Shown here: positions 7,252 through 13,165 of the stretch, one piece after another
How positions within the stretch are numbered: the stretch's first letter is position 1
Layout: each line of letters opens with the position of its first letter
DNA from: an uncultured Eggerthellaceae bacterium
GTDB lineage: Bacteria > Actinomycetota > Coriobacteriia > Coriobacteriales > Eggerthellaceae
Direction of reading: 5' to 3'
Assembly: GCA_910588945.1 (NCBI GenBank)
Contig: CAJUSF010000042.1
Location: 1 to 36,687 of the forward strand
Length of the DNA stretch: 36,687 nt
Made by a program: the position numbers and the translations under genes
The notes under the pieces: generated by a model
What the model saw: the letters and a program-made list of their open reading frames with translations, nothing else
Database searches by the model: none
Told to the model about the DNA's origin: nothing

Positions 7252-7848
7252 ATGAATCTTAACTACACAGCAGACGATTTCAATGTAGACTCCCACGTAT
7301 CAGCCGAGGCCGGACTTGCTAGACTCATAGAGGGAAATCGCATCTATGTAGAGGCGCTCGATCACAAACGCGACCTATCGCCTTCAAGAATTCAGGAGCT
7401 GTTCGAAAACGGACAAAAGCCTTTCGCAACAGTGATCACCTGCTCAGACTCGCGCGTAGTTCCTGAACACATCTTCATGACGGGACTTGGAGAGCTGTTT
7501 GTCATCCGCGTGGCTGGCAACGTGATCGGTCCAATTGAGGCGGCAAGCGCTGTATATGCTTGTGAGCATTTGCATACGCGACTGTTGCTTGTACTGGGGC
7601 ATACACACTGCGGTGCCATCAAAGCTGCAATCGACGGCGAGAAGGGTGCACTTGCGCCGATCACAGATGAGATCGCCGAGGTTATCGGGAACACAGATGA
7701 CCCCTATGAAGCAAGCAAACTCAACACAGAAGCGGCCATCGATGCGCTTAGCGAATGCGAAGAACTGCGCCGGCTTAAGAGTAAGGGAGACCTCGATATT
7801 CGCGGAGCTATCTATCACACGCACTGCGGTGTCGTGGACTTCCTGTAG
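7252..7848 (+). CDS. Beta-class carbonic anhydrase
   Basis: A 198-residue zinc enzyme interconverting CO2 and bicarbonate in the cytoplasm. The zinc ligands and catalytic dyad are visible: C64-x-D66-x-R68 in CSDSR, and H117-x-x-C120 in GHTHCGA. The length is normal for a bacterial beta enzyme. It begins 4 bp after the MATE stop with AAAGG as ribosome site, so the two genes form an operon. Its last codons and stop lie inside a 49-bp sequence that is repeated at 10742-10790, marking the left end of an inserted island. The gene itself remains intact. Confidence 0.95.
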   Translation: MNLNYTADDFNVDSHVSAEAGLARLIEGNRIYVEALDHKRDLSPSRIQELFENGQKPFATVITCSDSRVVPEHIFMTGLGELFVIRVAGNVIGPIEAASAVYACEHLHTRLLLVLGHTHCGAIKAAIDGEKGALAPITDEIAEVIGNTDDPYEASKLNTEAAIDALSECEELRRLKSKGDLDIRGAIYHTHCGVVDFL

Positions 7849-7850
7849 GC
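7802..7850. repeat. Left 49-bp direct repeat (att-like, carbonic anhydrase 3' end)
   Basis: The sequence starting GCGGAGCTATCTATCACACG and ending in the carbonic anhydrase stop plus GC is repeated in the same orientation at 10742-10790 with one difference (T/C). Flanking bases on either side of the two copies do not match, so the boundaries are sharp. Direct repeats of a gene 3' end are typical of integrase-mediated insertion. Confidence 0.85.
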
Positions 7851-7915
7851 AGGTGCCGGTTATAAGGTTTGACCTCTAAAAAGATTGTCGAGTTCGACAT
7901 GCAGATCGAATGCAG

Positions 7916-7940
7916 GCGCGCATCCGATCTTGATGCGCGC
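7916..7940. repeat. Short palindromic repeat, family B (reverse orientation)
   Basis: A palindrome with GCGCATC and GATGCGC arms. It is the exact reverse complement of the palindromic part at 1669-1693. Confidence 0.7.
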
Positions 7941-7943
7941 ATC

Positions 7944-8011
7944 CCGCTTCCGTACAAAATGGTGTCGCGCACTTATGTGCGCTCTATTCATAGAAAGCCT
8001 TTCGGCTTTCT
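7944..8011. repeat. Left inverted repeat with two hairpins
   Basis: About 68 bp, beginning CCGCTTCCGTACAAA, is the inverted counterpart of 10268-10334 at roughly 90% identity. It contains the stems GCGCAC/GTGCGC (7967-7982) and AGAAAGCC/GGCTTTCT (7992-8011), the latter followed by TT. The second stem could terminate the MATE-carbonic anhydrase transcript. It may belong to a REP-like intergenic family rather than being a transposon end. Confidence 0.7.
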
Positions 8012-8314
8012 TTAGGGGACTTCATGCGCCGATAGCTTAACATCATTCATTGAAAACCAATGACAATAAATCTTACACTTTGAAGTGCGGACAAAAAATT
8101 GCGATGACTGGCGCAAGTATGCCCAAATCCAGTCCCCAGAACATAGATCTCGAACCAAAATCATGTGAACACGCACGAAAACGCAACGCTACACGAAAGA
8201 AACGCCTAGCATCTGCAGAGCTAAACGCTACGCGTTGCATTTAGTCTTTCAGTGTTGCATTTGGATTTCAATCAAGCCTGTAATGTGGGTCATTTAAGGC
8301 TTCAATTAGTGTAG

Positions 8315-8343
8315 TTTCGAGGTCTGCTTTGAGGTGATATAAT
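8315..8343 (+). promoter_or_regulatory. Promoter of DUF3800 gene
   Basis: A perfect TATAAT (8338-8343) lies 17 bases after TTTCGA (8315-8320, a weak -35). Transcription would start near 8350, leaving a leader of about 75 bases that contains the hairpin at 8376-8407. Confidence 0.55.
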
Positions 8344-8375
8344 AGAGCATTGAGATTCCGAATAGGAGTTTCTTC

Positions 8376-8407
8376 CAAGTGCCGGGGCCGTTTTCCCCGG
8401 CTTCTTG
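8376..8407 (+). ncRNA. Structured leader hairpin upstream of DUF3800 gene
   Basis: CAAG (8376-8379) pairs with CTTG (8404-8407), and GCCGGGG (8381-8387) with CCCCGGC (8395-8401), separated by a small internal loop and closed by a 7-base loop. No U run follows, so it is not a terminator; AGGAGG and the start codon come a few bases later. Several distinct structured RNA motifs named after DUF3800 are known upstream of such genes from comparative RNA searches. Whether this hairpin belongs to one of them cannot be settled here. Part of the hairpin lies in a longer in-frame reading frame, but the start at 8424 makes it non-coding. Confidence 0.5.
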
Positions 8408-8423
8408 CTATCTAGGAGGACAG

Positions 8424-9095
8424 TTGCGCGAGGCGAGCATATTCTTGGACGAGTCAGGCAGCGATGGCATGAGAGACAGATACTACCTGCTTACGCTTGT
8501 TATACATGACCAAGATAATGACATTCATCCAGATGTCGTCTTGTACGAGCAATCTCTTCAAGTCAAAGGTTTGCCGGACATCCCGTTTCATGCTTCTCCT
8601 CTTCTGAACGGACACGGGAAGTATGAAGGAATGAATATCGCCGAGCGCAAGAAGTTACTCTCTTCGTTCAGGGTCTTTTTGCGGCACGCTCCGGTTCGCT
8701 ACCACTGCATTAAGCTCAAGACATCGGAGCATACCTCCATTGATGCCCTAGCAGCCGCGATGCGTAAACACATTGTCGATTTCATTTTCGGTCGCTTGGC
8801 ATATTTCCAAGAGTTCGACACGGTGAAGGTCTACTACGATGATGGCCAGAGGTCGATAGCGGATGCAGTGCATAAGGCTCTGGACTACGCTCTGTCTAAA
8901 CAGTCGCTCGTATATCGAGAGACGACTTCGGAGGATTACAGGATCTCGCAGATTGCTGACTACATATGCACAATGGAGCTGACCGCTTTGAAGTACAAGA
9001 GCAAAACCTCCACCGCAACGGATGAGAAATTCTTCGGATCCTGGAGTCAGTTCAAGAAGGGCATTTTTAAAGAGATGCGCGGAAAAGCCTTGTGA
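8424..9095 (+). CDS. DUF3800 domain protein
   Basis: A 223-residue protein. It opens with the DUF3800 signature FLDESG near residue 8 and has further acidic residues in VKVYYDDGQ and QIADYICTMEL, arranged as in RNase H-like folds where acidic residues bind metal. A nuclease activity is predicted for the family but not shown. The start is the TTG at 8424-8426, because AGGAGG (8414-8419) is just upstream; an in-frame ATG-less extension to 8379 would run through the leader hairpin. The gene lies in the low-GC island and is convergent with the unknown gene at 9316. DUF3800 genes are often on mobile or defence-rich DNA, which fits the context but does not prove a defence role. Confidence 0.85.
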   Translation: MREASIFLDESGSDGMRDRYYLLTLVIHDQDNDIHPDVVLYEQSLQVKGLPDIPFHASPLLNGHGKYEGMNIAERKKLLSSFRVFLRHAPVRYHCIKLKTSEHTSIDALAAAMRKHIVDFIFGRLAYFQEFDTVKVYYDDGQRSIADAVHKALDYALSKQSLVYRETTSEDYRISQIADYICTMELTALKYKSKTSTATDEKFFGSWSQFKKGIFKEMRGKAL

Positions 9096-9139
9096 TTGCC
9101 GTTAGTGAACGGCGCTGAGGATGGCAGCTGAAAAACGCT

Positions 9140-9202
9140 ATGACAATTGAGTATTACAACGATGATGCCAGTCGCTTCATATCCTCTACCTTGAACGCCT
9201 AA
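9140..9202 (+). pseudogene. N-terminal remnant of a class I SAM-dependent methyltransferase
   Basis: A 20-codon frame reads IEYYNDDASRFISST near its start and then stops. This is the characteristic opening of small SAM-dependent methyltransferases (the YYN-x-x-A-x-x-F pattern before the glycine-rich SAM motif). No glycine-rich motif or continuation is found in any frame up to 9315, so only a stub remains. There is no ribosome site. The match is short, so chance resemblance is possible. The rest of 9096-9315 holds nothing else I can support. Confidence 0.35.
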
Positions 9203-9315
9203 CTAAGCAATCAGCTCGCTTGGTTTCTGTGTGGAACCAACCACTGTTCCGCATTTATGCATCTCTGGATTCAATTCAATGAGGATGCGAGTATTGGATT
9301 GACAATACTTTGTCA

Positions 9316-10200
9316 TCAAGAAAAACCAGTGAATAGGCACTGAAACAGAGTAACACCTGATTTCATATCGCCATTTTTGCTCCAATAAAACGCATCCTTA
9401 TCCAGTTCAGAAGCCGCTAACTCTTTGATATTGTGATGGGACAGGTGTTTTCTAATGCTTTCTAATAGTTCACCATCCGGATATCTATCGAGCAATCTTG
9501 GCACTTTGTCGTCAACAAGCGACCCGTTCGTTACAAAAACGGTGAAGTAATCTTCGAGAATGCTTTGCATTATCACCGCTTTGTATTCACTTGTGCAATC
9601 TTTTCCTAAATAGAATTCGACTTTTATCGAGAATGGCATCTTTGAAATCACATAATCTAATCTCGCCAAAACGGGACACATAAATAGCAGAGACCTAGCT
9701 CTCTCCGCTTTATCTTGCGAACGATGTATCAAATTATCGCCGATTGACAGAAGCTTAACCCTATCAACATTCCCAGAGTCGAGCTCGAAATCTCTGATGG
9801 CGTAATTCGATGCCTCAACAAACCAAGGTCGAACATAGTAATCTACATCATTTAGAACTACATTTTCTATCGAAAGATCGGAGCCATCTGAGGTGTAAAA
9901 GTAGATTTCTTTGAGCCTGCCCTCATAGAGCACTATATTTGCATATAACGGATTCCTGTCCTCTTGATAGGCCGTCATGAAGATCAACTCTCCAGACATA
10001 TCCCCCAAGGGCATACCATCATCATAAAACCAAAAGCTCAATCCATAGGATTCATGGTTGATCTCAACTTTAGTATTCTCAATCTTAGCAATCAGCAAAT
10101 CCTTATGCGAAAAGCTGGGTCCCAATAAAGCGTTGATCAGCCTGTTTTCTTGTGTATTAAATCTATTGATCGGATCTGTTGGATAAGTATCAAATGGCAA
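9316..10200 (-). CDS. Uncharacterised protein, possibly immunity-like N-terminal domain
   Basis: A 294-residue protein I do not recognise with confidence. Residues ~17-110 (QENRLINALLGPSFSHKDLL, then a strand-rich part with GLSFWFYDD and ANIVLYEGRLKEIYFYTSDGSD) resemble the compact domains of DUF6984-like or immunity-type proteins. The C-terminal half has no recognisable motif and no membrane segment. The only in-frame start near the N-terminus is a TTG at 10198-10200, with a stop two codons upstream and no clear ribosome site, so the 5' end may be disturbed by the inverted repeat at 10268-10334. It has low GC and rare-codon-rich sequence like the DUF3800 gene. It is part of the island. Confidence 0.6.
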   Translation of the reverse strand: MPFDTYPTDPINRFNTQENRLINALLGPSFSHKDLLIAKIENTKVEINHESYGLSFWFYDDGMPLGDMSGELIFMTAYQEDRNPLYANIVLYEGRLKEIYFYTSDGSDLSIENVVLNDVDYYVRPWFVEASNYAIRDFELDSGNVDRVKLLSIGDNLIHRSQDKAERARSLLFMCPVLARLDYVISKMPFSIKVEFYLGKDCTSEYKAVIMQSILEDYFTVFVTNGSLVDDKVPRLLDRYPDGELLESIRKHLSHHNIKELAASELDKDAFYWSKNGDMKSGVTLFQCLFTGFS

Positions 10201-10264
10201 AGGGTCAGGCTTAATGTCATCGGTTTTGAATAGCCGATGTAGAGTTGCCGATACAAGGAGCTTT

Positions 10265-10334
10265 CATAGAAAGCCGTGAGGCTTTCTATGAATAGAGCGC
10301 GCGAAGTGCGCGACACCACTTTGTACGGAAGCGG
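10265..10334. repeat. Right inverted repeat with strong hairpin
   Basis: Positions 10268-10334 are the reverse complement of 7944-8011 at roughly 90% identity. TCATAGAAAGCC and GGCTTTCTATGA (10265-10292) form a 12-bp perfect stem with a 4-base loop. It lies just upstream of the unknown island gene. Confidence 0.7.
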
Positions 10335-10503
10335 AGTACGCTCAGGAAGGCTTATAGAAGGGCATCGCCTTCATGAGGGCGTAACAGGCACTAGCAACAT
10401 CACTGCAGCTTATCCATGCTCATGTCTAGATTCCACGCTTTGCTCCCATGCGGTCGCTTCGCTCTGAATGACAGAGGGCTGTTGTAGGTTCAAGCCAGCA
10501 AAC

Positions 10504-10539
10504 GCGCGCATCAAGGACGGATGCGCGCCTACGAAGTTC
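10504..10539. repeat. Short palindromic repeat, family B
   Basis: GCGCGCATC and GATGCGCGC arms around AAGGACG, followed by CCTACGAAGTTC, the same tail as at 1693-1704. The whole interval 10201-10877 carries repeats and no gene I can support. Confidence 0.7.
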
Positions 10540-10580
10540 TCAATTCTTGTTGACCGCAAAAGCAATGCCGCAGGTCGAAT

Positions 10581-10597
10581 GTAGGTGCGCATGCGCC
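10581..10597. repeat. Short palindromic repeat, family B variant (reverse orientation)
   Basis: GTAGGTGCGCATGCGCC is the exact reverse complement of 121-137 at the left end of the window. Confidence 0.55.
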
Positions 10598-10646
10598 CTC
10601 CATGAGCACGTTTTTCACCGTGAAACATTATGCGGCCTGCCTGACC

Positions 10647-10682
10647 GCGCGCATCAAGGACGGATGCGCGCCTACGTTGTTC
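10647..10682. repeat. Short palindromic repeat, family B
   Basis: The palindromic part is identical to 10504-10528 and is followed by CCTACGTTGTTC, the same tail as at 131-142. Confidence 0.7.
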
Positions 10683-10741
10683 ACCCGCATATCCTTTCAG
10701 TATCAGAAATGATATGGGCAGCAACCGTATTCAATCTCAAT

Positions 10742-10790
10742 GCGGAGCTATCTATCACACGCACTGCGGCGTCGTGGACTTCCTGTAGGC
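10742..10790. repeat. Right 49-bp direct repeat (att-like, carbonic anhydrase 3' end)
   Basis: A copy of 7802-7850 with one difference. It encodes the last 15 codons and stop of a beta-carbonic anhydrase but has no gene body before it. A 10-bp stem-loop directly follows (10800-10830), which may be the original terminator of the carbonic anhydrase gene. Confidence 0.85.
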
Positions 10791-10799
10791 GAGCAAAGC

Positions 10800-10830
10800 T
10801 GCTTGCGCTCGTTGACAGTAAGCGCAAGCA
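10800..10830 (+). terminator. Stem-loop, possible ancestral carbonic anhydrase terminator
   Basis: TGCTTGCGCT (10800-10809) and AGCGCAAGCA (10821-10830) form a perfect 10-bp stem with an 11-base loop. A T run (ATTTTTT) follows only some 20 bases later, so it is not a canonical terminator. It also sits in the leader of the N-acetyltransferase gene. Confidence 0.35.
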
Positions 10831-10877
10831 CTGGCAACATTGAGCAGCAGATTTTTTCCATACTGAAAAGGACCGCT

Positions 10878-11684
10878 ATGCTCAACGATGACCAGACACA
10901 CCGCTACCTCGCACGACTTGGACTCGACAACCCTAAAAATACACTAGCGCCCACAGAGGAAAACCTCAACAGACTGATCTATGCCCACCAAACTCGCATT
11001 CCATTCGAAACCGTTGGTATACATCGCACAGGCGGCGTGCCAAATATCGACACCGATACCATCTATAAAAAGATCATCGAAAACGGCAACGGCGGATACT
11101 GCTTCGAACTCAACAAGCTGTTCGAAGAGCTTCTGTCATCGTTGGGCTATGACGTGCGTCCGGTTCTCAGTCGCGTGGTGCGTGGCCGCGATGGACGCAT
11201 GCCGATCAACCACCGAGGCATAATCGTAAGCCTTCCCGAAGGACAACTCTCGGCAGATGTCGGCTTCGGCGGTCCCATGCCAGCCGGAGCACTGATGCTC
11301 AACGACGGCGTTGAACAGGTCGTATGCGGCGACAGATACATAGTCGAGCGCAGCGATCATGCTTGGTGGAAGGTCGATCGCATCACCAATGCTGAGCGTG
11401 ATTTTCACGACGACAACTTGCCGGAGCGCAGACAAACCGAGCTGGAGCTCTGCACTGCCATCGTCGAGGATATCGACTTCGATTCGCTAAACCTTTTCTG
11501 TTCGCAGCCCGGCACGCTTTTCAAGGATCACGAACTGGTAAATCTCCGCACGGACAATGGGTATAAGGCCTACAGAGACGGCGTGCTCACTATCCGCGAA
11601 AACGGCAAGAAGACAGTGATCGAGCTAGATACGGACAAAGCGCGCGATGCTGCTCTCGAAGAGCATTTCGGGATCAGATACTGA
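10878..11684 (+). CDS. nat: Arylamine N-acetyltransferase
   Basis: A 268-residue cytosolic enzyme transferring acetyl groups from acetyl-CoA to arylamines or hydrazines. The Cys-His-Asp triad of the family is visible: C75 in GGYCFELN, H112 in NHRGIIV and D127 in ADVGFGG. RIPFETV near residue 40 is the conserved N-terminal motif. The length is typical. A longer frame starts inside the upstream direct repeat, but the ATG at 10878 follows AAAAGGA and aligns with family N-termini. It stands alone, and is convergent with the solute-binding protein gene. Before island insertion it probably followed the carbonic anhydrase gene. The physiological substrate is unknown. Confidence 0.93.
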   Translation: MLNDDQTHRYLARLGLDNPKNTLAPTEENLNRLIYAHQTRIPFETVGIHRTGGVPNIDTDTIYKKIIENGNGGYCFELNKLFEELLSSLGYDVRPVLSRVVRGRDGRMPINHRGIIVSLPEGQLSADVGFGGPMPAGALMLNDGVEQVVCGDRYIVERSDHAWWKVDRITNAERDFHDDNLPERRQTELELCTAIVEDIDFDSLNLFCSQPGTLFKDHELVNLRTDNGYKAYRDGVLTIRENGKKTVIELDTDKARDAALEEHFGIRY

Positions 11685-11803
11685 TACGCGTTGCTGGCGA
11701 GACGCTGCCGCTTGCCCTTTTGTTTCGCGTGATCACGCCTAGCACCCAGCCTCGACCTAACGCCCGGCATCGGCCCGCGATGCGCTTGCGAAGCCGAGGG
11801 TGA

Positions 11804-13144
11804 CTACTCATGCAATACGCTTGCCGCAACACCCTCATCAATGGCAGCGTTACAACGCTGGTCTATTGTAGCTGCAGCATCCTCGGGTGTGATGTTCTTC
11901 ATCAGCAGATCGTGGATCACCTCGTAGAAGACCTCTCGAACAGCACGCGTGTCGGGGTTGCTTCCGGTGAAATCTACGACGTTCTTGCGATTCTCGTTGA
12001 ACAGGTCAAACGCTTCGATCTGCGAGCCGTAGCGCTCTGATGAGGCCTTGGATGCAGGAAGCGTTCCGGCAGCGTAATCCATAAGCTCATCGCTGGTATA
12101 GACGTATCGCAAAAAATCCTTGGCCACCTCGAGCTTCTTCTCATCCCCGTTGTCAAACACCTCGAAACCGGAAACGAACGTGGTGGCGCATCCTTCATCA
12201 TCGGGTCCCGGAAAATTCACAAGCCCCACCGTGCCGTCATATCTTTCGATGGAGGCGTTGTTCACCATGTAAATGCCAAGCTGACCTTGGCGGAAAAGGC
12301 TCGAGCAATCCTCGATCTCAAGATTTTCGCTATGCGGAGGATACCAACCGCGATCGACCCCATCTTGGAGCCATCGCAGGGCGGCGATCCCTTCAGGTGT
12401 CGACAGATTAAAATGACCCGTCTCGTCAAAGAAATCAGAGCCAGCCGATCGGAGCAACGTCATGGTGTGGGTGTCGCCTTGAGAGCTGAATGCATACATC
12501 ATCATTGGATAGAAACCCTCAGGCAAATTGGCTGCAAGCGTATCGAGAATGTAGGTCCACTCAGACAGCGACCACGACGAGATCTCATCATCCTTAATGA
12601 AGTCCTTAAGCCCGGCTTGCTCGAAGAGCGCTTTGTTGTACGCAAGGATATTCTGCCTAGCAAGATAAGGCATCATGTAGATTCGCCCATCTATTGTGCT
12701 TATATCCCAGAGATAATCGTAGACATTGTCTCTTACCGCGATGCTGACAACATCATCGAGCGGAACAACGCGCCCGGAATGGATATAGGTTGACATGTTG
12801 AAGTAGTCGCCATAAAGAAGGTCGGGAGAATGCTCCGTATCAAAGCTGTTCGCGATCGCGTCGTCGTATTGATTCTGCTCGAAAACCTCGACTTCAATCT
12901 CAACGTCAGCCTTATCGTATTGAGCGACGAACTCATCGGCCATCTTGCGGATCACTTGATCGATCTGCGTTATGGAGTCGTCGAAAACGACATCATGCCC
13001 GGTACGGGGCACCTTGAACAGAAGATTGACCTTCTCGCCGTTATTCTGCGGCGATGCGCAGCCGGACATGAACGCCATCGATGCCGCCAACGCGGTAGTG
13101 CAAAGCACGGCAACCGATTTTCTTAGAAGATGATGAAGTCGCAT
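11804..13144 (-). CDS. Extracellular solute-binding lipoprotein (family 1)
   Basis: A 446-residue lipoprotein. Basic residues, a hydrophobic segment and the lipobox FMSGC place the lipidated Cys at position 29. The mature part has features of ABC carbohydrate-binding proteins: SPDLLYGDYFNMSTYIHSG, GRIYMMPYLARQNILAYNKALFEQAG, then FRQGQLGIYMVNNAS and FVSGFEVF. It would bind a sugar or similar solute outside the membrane. No permease or ATPase gene is near; instead the gene starts 21 bp after a membrane-bound hybrid histidine kinase. This suggests the protein delivers a ligand signal to the kinase, although it could also serve a transporter encoded elsewhere. Confidence 0.88.
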   Translation of the reverse strand: MRLHHLLRKSVAVLCTTALAASMAFMSGCASPQNNGEKVNLLFKVPRTGHDVVFDDSITQIDQVIRKMADEFVAQYDKADVEIEVEVFEQNQYDDAIANSFDTEHSPDLLYGDYFNMSTYIHSGRVVPLDDVVSIAVRDNVYDYLWDISTIDGRIYMMPYLARQNILAYNKALFEQAGLKDFIKDDEISSWSLSEWTYILDTLAANLPEGFYPMMMYAFSSQGDTHTMTLLRSAGSDFFDETGHFNLSTPEGIAALRWLQDGVDRGWYPPHSENLEIEDCSSLFRQGQLGIYMVNNASIERYDGTVGLVNFPGPDDEGCATTFVSGFEVFDNGDEKKLEVAKDFLRYVYTSDELMDYAAGTLPASKASSERYGSQIEAFDLFNENRKNVVDFTGSNPDTRAVREVFYEVIHDLLMKNITPEDAAATIDQRCNAAIDEGVAASVLHE

Positions 13145-13165
13145 TGGACACCTACCAGATCGAAA

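Larger units (their letters stand above)
7851..10790. mobile_element. Putative ~2.9-kb genomic island between carbonic anhydrase 3'-end duplications
   Basis: The segment lies between 49-bp direct repeats 2940 bp apart. It holds one DUF3800 gene, one unknown gene and a methyltransferase remnant, with visibly lower GC than its surroundings, and an inner inverted repeat of ~67 bp (7944-8011 and 10268-10334). No integrase, transposase or relaxase is present. Without the island the carbonic anhydrase gene would be directly followed by the N-acetyltransferase gene. A decayed, cargo-only or trans-mobilised island fits best. Positions 7849-8314 contain only repeats and no convincing gene. Confidence 0.55.

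Noticed and set aside
8050..8244. 64-codon plus-strand reading frame in the island
   Set aside because: TTG start without ribosome site, no recognisable domain, ends in repeat-like sequence; insufficient support for a gene.
9203..9385. 60-codon minus-strand reading frame between the two island genes
   Set aside because: It overlaps the 3' end of the 9316-10200 gene, has no ribosome site and no recognisable motif.
10740..10877. 46-residue N-terminal extension of the N-acetyltransferase
   Set aside because: It is read from the duplicated carbonic anhydrase end in another frame; the family N-terminus starts at 10878 after a ribosome site.
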